Part shown: positions 9,730 through 18,763 of the stretch, one piece after another
Layout of the letters: each line of letters opens with the position of its first letter
How positions within the stretch are numbered: the stretch's first letter is position 1
Source of the DNA: Sphingosinicella sp942492965
Lineage (GTDB): Bacteria; Pseudomonadota; Alphaproteobacteria; Sphingomonadales; Sphingomonadaceae
DNA: 64,000 nt
Direction of reading: 5' to 3'
Assembly (NCBI GenBank): GCA_942492965.1
Contig: OW818656.1
Span: forward strand, 1,674,001 to 1,738,000
Program-made: the position numbers and the translations under genes
Notes under the pieces: model-generated
Seen by the model: only the letters and a program-made list of their open reading frames with translations
Databases searched by the model: none
What the model was told of the DNA's origin: nothing

Positions 9730-10621
9730 CATTGTTTCCGCGAGCCGGCCGCTTGCAGGCGCGGCATGGATTCTTGTCGCCGCAGTCGGCTTCTCGTCGG
9801 CGTGGGTCTTCATCCGTCTGGCGAGCGAGACGATCCATCCGTTCGCGCTCGTCTTCTGGAGAAACGCCGCCGGACTGCTGCTGATCCTGCCGATCGTGCT
9901 GCGCGACCCCTCGATCGCGGCGCCGGCCCAGTGGAAAAGCCATGCCTTGCGTTCGACCAGCGGCGTGATCGGCATGTTCACGACCTTCTATGCCGTCGCG
10001 AACGCGCCGATGGCGACGGTGCAGGCGATCGCCTTCGCCGCGCCGATCTTCGCGACCGCGGGCGCGGCGCTGTTCCTGGGCGAGAAGCTGCGCGCGCGGC
10101 GGATCGGCGCGCTGCTGATGGGCTTCGCGGGCGTTCTCGTCGTGCTCCGGCCCGGCGCGGAGCCGATTACCCCCGGCATCCTTTCGGCCGTCATCGCAGC
10201 GTGCGCGACGGCCTTTTCGATCATCGCCGTCAAGCAGCTGGTGGGTATCGCCCGGCCGATCGTCGTCGTGTTCTGGAGCTTCGCGCTGCCGGTGCTGCCG
10301 ACCTTCCTGGTCGCACTCGCCTTCTGGACGACGCCTTCGGGATATGCCTGGCTCTACATCCTGGGCATCGGTGCAAGCACGTTCTTCGCGCAGATCGCCG
10401 TTGCCCGCGCCTTTGCCATCGCCGAAGCGACCGCCGTGATGCCCTATGATTTCGTGCGCTTCGGTTTCACCATCGCCATCGGCACGTTGCTGTTCGGCGA
10501 AACCGTGGACGGCATCACGCTGCTCGGCGGCGCACTGATCCTCGGCAGTGCGATCTACCTCGCCTACCGCGAAGCCGTGCTCGCGCGGAAGGGTCCGGCC
10601 AGCACCCCCGCGCTCGACTGA
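9710..10621 (+). CDS. DMT superfamily (EamA) transporter
   Basis: Ten-segment inner-membrane permease of the drug/metabolite family, 303 residues, with the internal duplication of two EamA domains (about 18-145 and 155-290). The TTG at 9710 is the likely start because it follows GGGGAG at the right distance, giving a 20-base overlap with the ligase gene. Features include a FRNAAGLLLILP segment and a GEKLRARRIGALLMGFAGVLVVLRPG-type helix end. Substrate is not predictable; members export amino acids, SAM or other small metabolites. Confidence 0.9.
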   Translation: MTRSSSNIVSASRPLAGAAWILVAAVGFSSAWVFIRLASETIHPFALVFWRNAAGLLLILPIVLRDPSIAAPAQWKSHALRSTSGVIGMFTTFYAVANAPMATVQAIAFAAPIFATAGAALFLGEKLRARRIGALLMGFAGVLVVLRPGAEPITPGILSAVIAACATAFSIIAVKQLVGIARPIVVVFWSFALPVLPTFLVALAFWTTPSGYAWLYILGIGASTFFAQIAVARAFAIAEATAVMPYDFVRFGFTIAIGTLLFGETVDGITLLGGALILGSAIYLAYREAVLARKGPASTPALD

Positions 10622-10708
10622 ACCTTCGCATGTGGAGAGGTTGCTCCTGCCGCCGCTTCGATTAGGAAGGCGCGCGACAGTCCGTTTTTCGAACATGGGA
10701 GATCAGGA

Positions 10709-11488
10709 ATGAAGCTTGCAGGAACCGCAGCGGTTGTGACGGGCGCGGCCTCCGGCCTCGGCGCCGCAACGGCGCGCGCGCTGGCGAAGGAAGGCGTGAA
10801 GGTCGCCATCTTCGACATGAGCGCCGAGAAGGGCGAGGCGCTGGCCGCCGAGATCGGCGGCATCTTCTGCAATGTCGACGTGACGAGCGACGATTCGGTC
10901 GATGCGGGCTTCGCGAAGGCGCGCGCCGCGCACGGGCAGGAACGCATCCTCGTGAACTGCGCGGGTGTCGGCAGCGCCGTGAAGACCGCGAGCCGCGACA
11001 AGGCGACCGGCGAGATCAAGCACTATCCGCTCGGCGCCTTCGAAAAGGTCATCCAGATCAACCTGATCGGCACGTTCCGCTGCATCGCGAAGTCGGCCGC
11101 CGGCATGATGACGCTGGAGCCGATGGAAGACGGCGAGCGCGGCGCGATCGTGAACACTGCGTCCGTGGCTGCGGAAGACGGCCAGATCGGCCAGGCCGCC
11201 TACTCCGCCTCCAAGGGCGGTGTCGTCGGCATGACGCTGCCCATCGCGCGCGACCTGATGAGCGAAGGCATTCGCGTCAACACCATCCTGCCGGGCATCT
11301 TCAACACGCCGCTGCTGCAGGCCGCACCCGACAACGTGAAGGCTTCGCTTGCGGCTTCTGTGCCGTTCCCGAAGCGCCTCGGCGAGCCGGAAGAATATGC
11401 GAAGCTCGCGATCGCGATGATCAGCATCGGCTACTTCAACGGCGAGGATGTGCGCCTCGACGGCGGCATCCGCATGGCGCCCCGTTAA
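10709..11488 (+). CDS. SDR oxidoreductase, 3-hydroxyacyl-CoA dehydrogenase type 2-like
   Basis: Classical short-chain dehydrogenase, 259 residues. Cofactor motif TGAASGLG (11-18), NCAG in the centre, catalytic YSASKGG around residue 164, and the C-terminal GEDVRLDGGIRM. The insertion between NCAG and the active site (KTASRDKATGEIKHYPLGAFEKVI) is typical of type-2 3-hydroxyacyl-CoA dehydrogenases, so a role in fatty-acid or branched-chain degradation fits, with the acyl-CoA ligase nearby. Its stop shares the bases TTAA with the stop of the convergent permease gene, leaving no room for a terminator. Confidence 0.9.
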   Translation: MKLAGTAAVVTGAASGLGAATARALAKEGVKVAIFDMSAEKGEALAAEIGGIFCNVDVTSDDSVDAGFAKARAAHGQERILVNCAGVGSAVKTASRDKATGEIKHYPLGAFEKVIQINLIGTFRCIAKSAAGMMTLEPMEDGERGAIVNTASVAAEDGQIGQAAYSASKGGVVGMTLPIARDLMSEGIRVNTILPGIFNTPLLQAAPDNVKASLAASVPFPKRLGEPEEYAKLAIAMISIGYFNGEDVRLDGGIRMAPR

Positions 11489-12849
11489 GCCGTTCGCGGT
11501 TTCAGGCCCGCCAGCTGGCGCAAGCTGGGCGGCGGGCCTGAGCGGAGGACGCCGTAGCGGAACAGGCGCGCGGCGAACGCGATGACCAGCGCCGCGAAGG
11601 CGAGCTGCCAGGCGATCGATGCGAGATGCACGGCGAGCCCCGTATCGGTGGCGGCGCGCCCGAGCATCATATAGGGCGCCGAAAGCGGGAACCACGACAC
11701 GAACTGATGCCAGAGGCCGCCGGGGTTCGCGAGCGCGCCGAGCGTCGAGATCAGGATCACCATCTGCAGGATGGTGACGGGCATCGAGAGCGTCTGCACC
11801 TCACGGATCGTGGAGCAGAGGCTGCCGACGCCGAGGTAGATCGCGCCGTAGATGAGATAGGCGCAGGTGAAATAGGCGAGGCCGAGCGCGAGCAGCTCCG
11901 GCCAGCCGCGCGGCGGGGTCGGGAGGAGCCCGGCGGGAAGCTGCGCGGCCGCCACCATGAAGCCGCCGCCGAAGAGCAGACCCCAAACGGTGACGCCTAT
12001 CAGCGACACCGCGAGCATGGCGATGAGCTTGCCCGCGTAGATCGCCGGAACCGGTACGGCGGCGACAAGCACCTCGATGATCTTGTTCGACTTTTCTTCG
12101 ACCATGTTTGAGAGCAGCGCGCCCGCGAGCAGTGAAATGAGTGCGAAGAGCACGGTCGCCGCACCCGTGGCGAGGATGGGCGCCCCCTTTCGGCCGGAAG
12201 GCTGCGCGCCTTCATCGAGAACAGTGACGGAAACGTCCGGCTGCGCCGCGCGGACCGCTTCGACGCGCGCGGCAAGACCATCTGCCGCGAGCGCGCGCTT
12301 GGTCCACGCAAGGCCCGCGAGAGTTCGGATACGCTCGGCGGCGGGCGCCTTGTCGCCGGTGAAAAGCTCAAGCGCGTGCGGCGTCACGACCAGCACAGCG
12401 CCGAAGCGGCTGCTCTCCGAAAGGAGGCGGCGCGCCTGCGCCTGTGGATCAGCCTCTGCGCTGATCGCGGCGAACGACGGCGCACCGAGCGCGGCAATCG
12501 CCCCGATATCCTCGCGCTTCGCCAGCGCATCGAGTTCGGCATCGGTAAGGAGCGCGGCGGGCCGTGCAAACGCCCCGGTATCCTTGTGAGCGGTGCGTAG
12601 ACGTTCGTAGCCACTCCGCGTCCGCTCGCGGGCCGCGACGGCCTGCATCCACGGCGCGAAATCGCCGGCCGGATCGATGATCGCGACCGCTTGTGGTGCC
12701 GTTGCCGCCGTCCGTGGACCGCCGACGATCGAGGCGAATACCGCGAAGGCGAGCCCGATCACCGGCATCGCCAGCCAGACAAGGAAACCGCGCGACAGGA
12801 TCGTCGCCATGATGTCGCGGCGGGCGATGACGAACGTCGCGCGGATCAT
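11485..12849 (-). CDS. ABC-2 type exporter permease (NatB/YhaP-like)
   Basis: 454-residue permease from ATG 12849 (MIRATFVIARRDIM). One N-terminal membrane helix, a large extracytoplasmic region (about 55-220), then about five C-terminal helices, the layout of NatB-type ABC-2 permeases. The ATG overlaps the stop of the ATPase gene (ATGA), so the two form one exporter. The substrate is unknown; relatives export sodium, antibiotics or lipids. The frame stays open further upstream but that part lies inside the ATPase gene. Confidence 0.88.
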   Translation of the reverse strand: MIRATFVIARRDIMATILSRGFLVWLAMPVIGLAFAVFASIVGGPRTAATAPQAVAIIDPAGDFAPWMQAVAARERTRSGYERLRTAHKDTGAFARPAALLTDAELDALAKREDIGAIAALGAPSFAAISAEADPQAQARRLLSESSRFGAVLVVTPHALELFTGDKAPAAERIRTLAGLAWTKRALAADGLAARVEAVRAAQPDVSVTVLDEGAQPSGRKGAPILATGAATVLFALISLLAGALLSNMVEEKSNKIIEVLVAAVPVPAIYAGKLIAMLAVSLIGVTVWGLLFGGGFMVAAAQLPAGLLPTPPRGWPELLALGLAYFTCAYLIYGAIYLGVGSLCSTIREVQTLSMPVTILQMVILISTLGALANPGGLWHQFVSWFPLSAPYMMLGRAATDTGLAVHLASIAWQLAFAALVIAFAARLFRYGVLRSGPPPSLRQLAGLKPRTA

Positions 12850-13799
12850 GCCGCCTCCTGCGTTTCGGCCGGTGTCTCCACATCGCCGACGATCGCGACG
12901 AAGGCATCGTGCAGCGTTGGGCGCTCGATGTGCATGTCGCGGATGCCGCTGCCCGTTTCGATGAGGCGTGCGAGCAGCGGCTCGATCCCGCCCGGCGGCA
13001 GGGGGAAGCGATAGCGGCTGCCCGTGTCCTGCATCGGCTCGGCCGTACTGCCCGGCGGGAGCAGCACATGGAAATCCGTGAGCGACCGTTCGGTGACAAG
13101 CACGACGCGCGAGGGCAGGTGCGCCCGCGCCGCATCGACGCTGCCCGAAAAGCGCGTGCGACCATGCGCGATGATGACGAGGCCGTCGCACATGCGCTCG
13201 GCGTGCGCCATCACGTGCGTGGAAAAGAGGATGGTGGCGCCGCGTGCGCGCTCGGCGCGGATCATGTTTTCAAGATCCTGCTGGTTCACGGGATCGAGGC
13301 CCGAGAAGGGCTCGTCGAGCACGATGAGATCGGGGCGGTTCACGAAGGTGGCGAGGAGCTGCACCTTCTGCGCCATGCCTTTCGAGAAGGTGCGGATGCG
13401 CGCGTTCGCCTCATCGCCGAGCCCGTGCGCGGCGAGCAATTCGTCAGCGCGAAGGCGGGCCTCGCCGAGCTTCAGGCCGCGCAGCGCGCCGACGTAGGCG
13501 ATCGCCTCGCGCGCCGTCATCGCCGGATAGAGCCCCCGCTCCTCGGGGAGATAGCCGACACGCGCGGCGACCGAGAGCGGGCGCTCCGTTCCGAGCAGGC
13601 GGCGCGTGCCGCCGTCGGGCTCCAGAATGCCGAGCAACATGCGCAGCGTCGTCGTCTTGCCCGCGCCGTTCTGGCCGAGGAAGCCGTAGATCGCGCCCGT
13701 CGGCACACGAAGGTCGACACCCGCGACCGCCTGCTTGTCGCCGAAGCGTTTCGACAGGGCTTCAGCTTCGATGGCGTAATCCAACAACCGATCCTTCAC
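12846..13799 (-). CDS. ABC transporter ATP-binding protein (NatA-like)
   Basis: 317-residue ATPase partner of the downstream permease. Walker A GQNGAGKTT (about 38-46), Q-loop in VGYLPEERGLYP, a Q-type signature FSKGMAQKVQ in place of LSGGQ, and Walker B LIVLDEPFSGLDP. It also has the C-terminal extension of about 90 residues common in DUF4162-type exporter ATPases, with SRVVLVTERSLTDFHVLL. The FSKGMAQK signature with PEERGLYP is characteristic of the NatA/YhaQ group. It is divergent from queG, 32 bases away. Confidence 0.92.
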   Translation of the reverse strand: MKDRLLDYAIEAEALSKRFGDKQAVAGVDLRVPTGAIYGFLGQNGAGKTTTLRMLLGILEPDGGTRRLLGTERPLSVAARVGYLPEERGLYPAMTAREAIAYVGALRGLKLGEARLRADELLAAHGLGDEANARIRTFSKGMAQKVQLLATFVNRPDLIVLDEPFSGLDPVNQQDLENMIRAERARGATILFSTHVMAHAERMCDGLVIIAHGRTRFSGSVDAARAHLPSRVVLVTERSLTDFHVLLPPGSTAEPMQDTGSRYRFPLPPGGIEPLLARLIETGSGIRDMHIERPTLHDAFVAIVGDVETPAETQEAA

Positions 13800-13831
13800 A
13801 CGCAGGCCGTGTACGATGCTATGAATAGCGG

Positions 13832-14989
13832 GTGGATACGAACAAAATCTTGAAGGACTTGAACGCGAAAGCGGCGGAGCTGGGCTTTTCCGCGATCGGC
13901 ATCGCGCCCGCCGACGCCGCCCCGGCAGCAGGCGCGCGGCTGAAGACGTGGATCGCGGAGGGCTGCCATGGCGACATGCTGTGGATGGCCGAAAAGGCCG
14001 ACCGCCGGGAGAGCCCGCGCGCGCTGTGGGGCGACGTGCAGTCCATCATCATGCTCGGCATGAGCTATGCGCCCGCGCTCGATCCGCTGCGCCATGCGGA
14101 CCATCCCGACATCGGTATCATCTCCGTCTACGCGCAGGGGCAGGACTATCACGACACGATCAAGGCACGGCTGAAGACGCTGGCGCGCTGGCTGCTGGAG
14201 GCGGCGGGCGAGGGTGAGGTGAAGGTGTTCGTGGACACCGCGCCGGTGATGGAAAAGCCGCTCGCCGCCGCCGCCGGGATCGGCTGGCAGGGCAAGCACA
14301 CCAATCTCGTGAGCCGCGAACAGGGCAGCTGGCTGTTCCTCGGCGCGATCTACACGACGCTGGAGCTGACGCCCGACACGCCGCACGCCGACCGCTGCGG
14401 ATCGTGCGATGCCTGCCAGCGCGCGTGCCCGACCGACGCCTTCACCGGCCCTTACAGCCTCGATGCGCGGCGGTGCATTTCCTACCTTACCATCGAGCTG
14501 AAGGGCCCGATCCCGCATGAATTCCGGCGCGCGATCGGCAACCGCATCTACGGCTGCGACGACTGCCTTGCCGTGTGCCCGTGGAACCGCTTCGCGAAAG
14601 CCTCCGCCGAGGCGGCGTTCCAGCCGCGCACCGAGCTGACCGCGCCGCGCCTCGCCGAACTCGCCGCGCTCGATGACGCGGGGTTCCGGCAGGTGTTCGC
14701 GGGATCGCCGGTCAAGCGCGTGGGGCGCGACCGGTTCGTTCGCAACGTCGCCATCGCGCTCGGCAACAGTGGGTCGGCAGGTGCCGTGCCTGTTCTTGAG
14801 CGATTGCGGGGAGACGCCTCCGACCTCGTGCGCGAGGCGGCGGACTGGGGGCTTTCAGCGCTTGCCGACGATCTGGAACGCGTGCGCGGCGAGCGCGGCA
14901 GCGATGATCGGCGCGAAGAGGTTGAGAATGGGCACGAGAAACAAGGGCGCGGCGGTGAGGCCGAGCCGCAGGCGGAGCGCGCGGTTTGA
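13832..14989 (+). CDS. queG: epoxyqueuosine reductase QueG
   Basis: Last step of queuosine synthesis: a cobalamin-dependent reductase that converts epoxyqueuosine to queuosine in tRNA. GTG start at 13832 (MDTNKILKDL), 385 residues. Two 4Fe-4S clusters are visible: CGSCDACQRACP from about 190 and CDDCLAVCPWN from about 241. The N-terminal cobalamin-binding half has QGKHTNLVSREQGSW, and a C-terminal HEAT-like repeat follows. The last about 45 residues are charged and low in complexity and run antisense through the end of the convergent gene, an unusual 135-base overlap. Confidence 0.94.
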   Translation: MDTNKILKDLNAKAAELGFSAIGIAPADAAPAAGARLKTWIAEGCHGDMLWMAEKADRRESPRALWGDVQSIIMLGMSYAPALDPLRHADHPDIGIISVYAQGQDYHDTIKARLKTLARWLLEAAGEGEVKVFVDTAPVMEKPLAAAAGIGWQGKHTNLVSREQGSWLFLGAIYTTLELTPDTPHADRCGSCDACQRACPTDAFTGPYSLDARRCISYLTIELKGPIPHEFRRAIGNRIYGCDDCLAVCPWNRFAKASAEAAFQPRTELTAPRLAELAALDDAGFRQVFAGSPVKRVGRDRFVRNVAIALGNSGSAGAVPVLERLRGDASDLVREAADWGLSALADDLERVRGERGSDDRREEVENGHEKQGRGGEAEPQAERAV

Positions 14990-15541
14990 TGCGATCAGCG
15001 CCGACGCCTCCGCGCGCGGCATGTGGCGGACGGCAACCATTTCGAGGAGGTCGCGGCCCATCAGCCAGCCGTTGACGGCAGTGAAGAGGAGGAGCGGGCC
15101 GACTGCAGTGAACAGCAGCAACACATAGACGGGCGCGAGCGCCAGATTCCACAGGACGACGCGCAGGGCGGACGCAAGCGCGAGCAGCCCGGCCTCGGCC
15201 ATCGGCACACGGCGATGCGACATTGCACGGGGATAGTGGCGGTCTTCCACGGCATCGACGACATCGTCGAGGAACAGGCCCATGACGCCCGTGGCGATGC
15301 CGGGGAACAGGAACCAGCCGCCGATGACGACGATGGGCAGCGCCGCCCAGTCCGCCGCATCCGCCCAGAAACGCTGCAACCACGCGGGGAGCGGCGGCGC
15401 GCTGCTGCCGCTGAGCCAGCTATCGAAGCCGTACCAGACGCCCGCGAGGATGAGGAGCGTGAGCACGATCGATTTCAGGAACACGGCGACGAGGCGCCGG
15501 TCGGGGAGCTGGGCAAGGACGCGCGGCAGTTCGGCGAGCAT
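14855..15541 (-). CDS. EI24-domain (CysZ-like) membrane protein
   Basis: 228-residue inner-membrane protein with about four to five helices. The central segment, GLFLDDVVDAVEDRHYPRAM, is the EI24/CysZ family signature, followed by ALRVVLWNLALAPVYVLLLFTAVGPLLL and NGWLMGRDLLEMVAVRHM. CysZ imports sulfate in enterobacteria, but alphaproteobacterial homologs are uncharacterised, so only the family is claimed. Its last 135 bases overlap the 3' end of queG tail-to-tail. It is divergent from the adenosine kinase gene. Confidence 0.85.
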   Translation of the reverse strand: MLAELPRVLAQLPDRRLVAVFLKSIVLTLLILAGVWYGFDSWLSGSSAPPLPAWLQRFWADAADWAALPIVVIGGWFLFPGIATGVMGLFLDDVVDAVEDRHYPRAMSHRRVPMAEAGLLALASALRVVLWNLALAPVYVLLLFTAVGPLLLFTAVNGWLMGRDLLEMVAVRHMPRAEASALIASNRALRLRLGLTAAPLFLVPILNLFAPIIAAALAAHAFQIVGKR

Positions 15542-15629
15542 GGCGCGATGCTAGCACCGAAGGTTGCGAACCGCGAGACGCGCCGCTAGGGCTCGGCTTT
15601 CTCCCCTCCTTCGCAGGTGAAACAGCCCG

Positions 15630-16619
15630 ATGACCAGCGCTTACGACATCGTCGTGATCGGCAATGCTCTTGTCGACGTGATCGCGTCCGCCGATGATGC
15701 CTTCCTTGCCGAGAACGCCCTCCACAAGGGCTCGATGCGGCTGATCGATACGGCAGAGGCGACGCGCCTTTATGCCAGCATGGGACCGGGGCGCGAGGTT
15801 TCGGGCGGATCGGGCTCCAACGCCGCGGTGGGCATGGCAGCATTGGGCCGGCGCGTGAATTTCATCGGGCGCGTTTCCAGCGACCAGCTCGGCGAGGTGT
15901 TCGCCCATGATATCCGGGCATCGGGCGTGGACTTCACGACGCCTTACGCGGTGGACGACACGCCGACGGGTCGCTGCCTGATCCTGGTGACACCCGACGC
16001 GCAGCGCACGATGAACACCTTCCTCGGCACGAGCGCGATGCTGAGCGCGACGGACGTGGACTACGACCTGATCGCCGCGAGCCCGCTCACCTACCTCGAA
16101 GGCTATCTGTGGGACGCCGCCGAGCCACGCGCGGCGATGGCGAGGGCCTGCGAGGTCGCGCACGCAAACGGACGCCGCGTCTCGTTCACGCTTTCGGACG
16201 TGTTCTGCGTTGAGCGCCACCGCGCCGACTTCCTGCGCCTCGCGCACGGCGGCGTCGATATCCTGTTCGCGAACGAGAACGAACTGAAGAGCCTCTACAA
16301 GACGGACGACTTCGATGCGGCGGTCGCGGCGCAGCGCGGCGCCTGCGAGGTGAGCGTGATTACCCGATCCGAAAAGGGCGCGATCGTGCTGACGAAGGAC
16401 GCGGCGATCACGATCCCGGCCGAGCCCGCCGCGCGCGTCGTCGATACGACGGGCGCGGGCGACCTGTTCGCGGGCGGCTTCCTTGCCGGTTTCTCAGAAG
16501 GCCGCGCGCTCGGCGACTGCGCGGTGATGGGCGCGGTGGCGGCTGCGGAGGTCATCAGCCACATCGGCGCGCGGCCCGAAGCCGATCTCGCCGCACTTGT
16601 CGCAAAACGGCTGGGCTGA
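15630..16619 (+). CDS. PfkB-family kinase, probable adenosine kinase
   Basis: Cytosolic ribokinase-fold kinase, 329 residues. N-terminal substrate motif GGSGSNAAVGMAALG (about 53-67) and the C-terminal PfkB signature DTTGAGDLFAGGFLAG, whose aspartate is the catalytic base. The overall layout (GNALVDVIA start, QRTMNTFLGTSAML lid, YLEGYLWD) matches the adenosine-kinase subgroup of alphaproteobacteria. The expected reaction is adenosine plus ATP to AMP. It stands alone, with a hairpin just after its stop. Confidence 0.88.
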   Translation: MTSAYDIVVIGNALVDVIASADDAFLAENALHKGSMRLIDTAEATRLYASMGPGREVSGGSGSNAAVGMAALGRRVNFIGRVSSDQLGEVFAHDIRASGVDFTTPYAVDDTPTGRCLILVTPDAQRTMNTFLGTSAMLSATDVDYDLIAASPLTYLEGYLWDAAEPRAAMARACEVAHANGRRVSFTLSDVFCVERHRADFLRLAHGGVDILFANENELKSLYKTDDFDAAVAAQRGACEVSVITRSEKGAIVLTKDAAITIPAEPAARVVDTTGAGDLFAGGFLAGFSEGRALGDCAVMGAVAAAEVISHIGARPEADLAALVAKRLG

Positions 16620-16628
16620 AAACAGTTC

Positions 16629-16654
16629 GGCCCGGTTCTGGTGAGAACCGGGCC
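16629..16654. terminator. hairpin between convergent adenosine kinase and APC permease genes
   Basis: Perfect 11-bp inverted repeat GGCCCGGTTCT/AGAACCGGGCC with a GGTG loop, placed between two convergent stops (16619 and 16663). There is no T run on either side, so it may act as a two-way stop or transcript-end stabiliser and not as a classic intrinsic terminator. Confidence 0.6.
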
Positions 16655-16662
16655 GATCCGTA

Positions 16663-18246
16663 TCAGGCCTGCTTGCCGCCGGGGGTCGGCGCGCCCGGCA
16701 TCGGGGGCACCGGCTGCGGCGGGACATCGGCGTCCGCCTCATGCACTTCGATGAGGCCGCGGCCGACGTGGCTCTTGCGGTAACCGTAGGCGAAGTAGAG
16801 GAGGAGGCCGATGCCGCCCCAGAGCGGCAGGACGATCTTCGCGTCGAACGGCAGCGCAAAGTAGAGCGAAACGCAGCCGATCACCGTGAGCGGGCCGACC
16901 AGCCACAGCGCCGGCGTGCGGAACGGCCGCACGCGGTTCGGATCGCGCTTGCGCAGCAGCATCACCGCGATCGCCACCATCATGAACGCGAACAGCGTGC
17001 CGGCGTTGGCGATGTCGGCGAGCTTGCCCACCGGCAGGAACGCTGCCGTGAAGGTGACGGCAAGGCCCGTGATCATCGTGATGACGTGCGGCGTCTTCCA
17101 CTTCGGGTGGATCGTCGAGAGCTTCTCCGGCAGCAGGCCATCGCGCGACATCACGAAGAAAATGCGCGTCTGGCCAAACAGCATGACGAGGATGACCGAC
17201 GGCAGCGCGAGGAAGGCAGCGAGACCGATGAGGTTGCCGACGTTGAGATAGCCGACTTCGCGCAGCACATGCGCGAGCGCTTCCTTCGAACAGGCGAGGG
17301 GTTCCTGGCCGGCCGCCATCAGTGTCGTGCAGCGCGCGCCGAGCTCGGCCGAACCCGGCGCCAGCCATTCGCCCATCGCCGAGGTGACGGGCTGCGAACC
17401 GAGCGGCGAGCCGATCGCGCCAGCGGCGACAAGCATGTAGAAAACCGTGCAAATGGCGAGCGAACCGATGAGGCCGATCGGCACGTTGCGCTGCGGATTC
17501 TTTGTTTCCTCCGCAGCGGTCGAGACGGCGTCGAAACCCACGTAGGCGAAAAAGATGGAGGCCGCCGCGCCGACGATGCCGGCGCCACCAGAGCCGAACC
17601 AGCCCTGCGGGGCGAACGGCGTGAAGTTTTCCATCTGCATCACCGGCAGCGCGAGAATGACGAATGCGGTGAGCGCAGTGACCTTGATGGCCACCAGAAC
17701 AGCGTTGACGCGCGCGCTTTCGGTGGTGCCGAGCATCAGAAGGCCCGTGATGAGAAGCGCGATGACGACAGCGGGAAGATTGATGATACCGCCCGGCACA
17801 TAGGGCCCGGAAATGAGCGCGACGGGAAGGTCTATGTCGAACCAGCCCTTGAGCTGCCCGACGAAATAGCCCGACCAGCCGACCGAGACCGCGCTCGCCG
17901 CGACCGCATATTCAAGCACCAGCGCCCAGCCGACCATCCAGGCGAGAAGCTCGCCCATGACGGCATAGGTATAGGTGTAGGCGGAGCCGGAGACCGGCAG
18001 CATCGAGGCGATTTCCGAATAGCAGAGCGCTGCGACCACGCAGACGGCGCCAGCGATCACGAAGCTGATCATCATGCCGGGGCCCGCCTTCTGCGCGGCC
18101 TCCGACGTCAGCACGAAGATGCCGGTGCCGATGATGGCGCCGACGCCGAGCAGCGTCAGCTGAATCGCGCCAAGCGAGCGGTGCAGCGACTTCTTCTGTG
18201 CTGTCGCCAAAATGGCGTCGAGCGGTTTGACACGACCAAAGATCAT
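16663..18246 (-). CDS. APC-family amino acid permease
   Basis: 527-residue inner-membrane transporter from ATG 18246, which follows a strong GGGGGGAG ribosome site. About 12 to 14 helices. The APC fold signature is present in helix 1 (GVGAIIGTGIFVLT) and helix 6 (FFAYVGFDAVSTAAEETKNPQR), the motif of cationic amino-acid transporter-like permeases such as YfnA. Between helices it has a cysteine-bearing periplasmic loop (GARCTTLMAAGQEPLACS). The likely role is proton-coupled amino acid uptake; the exact substrate is not known. Upstream frame extension is ignored. Confidence 0.92.
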   Translation of the reverse strand: MIFGRVKPLDAILATAQKKSLHRSLGAIQLTLLGVGAIIGTGIFVLTSEAAQKAGPGMMISFVIAGAVCVVAALCYSEIASMLPVSGSAYTYTYAVMGELLAWMVGWALVLEYAVAASAVSVGWSGYFVGQLKGWFDIDLPVALISGPYVPGGIINLPAVVIALLITGLLMLGTTESARVNAVLVAIKVTALTAFVILALPVMQMENFTPFAPQGWFGSGGAGIVGAAASIFFAYVGFDAVSTAAEETKNPQRNVPIGLIGSLAICTVFYMLVAAGAIGSPLGSQPVTSAMGEWLAPGSAELGARCTTLMAAGQEPLACSKEALAHVLREVGYLNVGNLIGLAAFLALPSVILVMLFGQTRIFFVMSRDGLLPEKLSTIHPKWKTPHVITMITGLAVTFTAAFLPVGKLADIANAGTLFAFMMVAIAVMLLRKRDPNRVRPFRTPALWLVGPLTVIGCVSLYFALPFDAKIVLPLWGGIGLLLYFAYGYRKSHVGRGLIEVHEADADVPPQPVPPMPGAPTPGGKQA

Positions 18247-18376
18247 TCGGGACTCCCCCCAGAAAATGCGCGCCCCGCTCCCCGGTCGAGGCTGAAACAA
18301 TGTTGCGTGGTCTAGCGGCTTTCGCGCCCACGACAAACTGAAAAGCGCGCGATTCAGCGCGAAAAGCAGGAGGCGC

Positions 18377-18763
18377 TCAGGGGGTGACGAGCATGGCCCC
18401 CAGTTTTTTCCCGCCGAAGATATGCACATGGAGGTGCGGTACCTCCTGATGCGAATTGGGCCCGGCGTTGGCGAGCAGGCGATAACCCGATTCCTCGATG
18501 CCAAGCTCGCGCGCCACGGCGCCCACCGCGCGCACGAAACCGGCGATTTCGGCATCCGCCGCCTTTGCCGCGAAATCCGCCCAGCTGACATAGCGCCCCT
18601 TGGGAATCACCAGCACGTGCGTGGGGGCCTGCGGATTGATGTCGTGGAAGGCGAAGGCGTAATCGTCTTCATAGACCGGCTTCGCCGGTATCTCGCCGCG
18701 CAGGATGCGCGCGAAGATGTTGTTGTCGTCGTATGGCTCCAGCGTTTCGACGCCCAAAGTCAC
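18377..18763 (-). CDS. HIT-family nucleotide hydrolase (HinT-like)
   Basis: 128-residue histidine-triad protein, a purine nucleoside phosphoramidase family. N-terminal NIFARILRGEIPAK and the C-terminal triad HLHVHIFGG (HxHxH) with QEVPHLHVHIFGGKKLG are definitive. The GTG start at 18763 overlaps the hisE stop (GTGA). The hisE-hinT pairing is common in alphaproteobacteria and it is the last gene of the histidine operon here. Physiological substrate unknown. Confidence 0.93.
   Translation of the reverse strand: MTLGVETLEPYDDNNIFARILRGEIPAKPVYEDDYAFAFHDINPQAPTHVLVIPKGRYVSWADFAAKAADAEIAGFVRAVGAVARELGIEESGYRLLANAGPNSHQEVPHLHVHIFGGKKLGAMLVTP

Noticed and set aside
16741..18315. Long antisense frame opposite the APC permease
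   Set aside because: Composition rich in Arg, Asp and His with no motif. The opposite strand has clear transporter signatures and a ribosome site.
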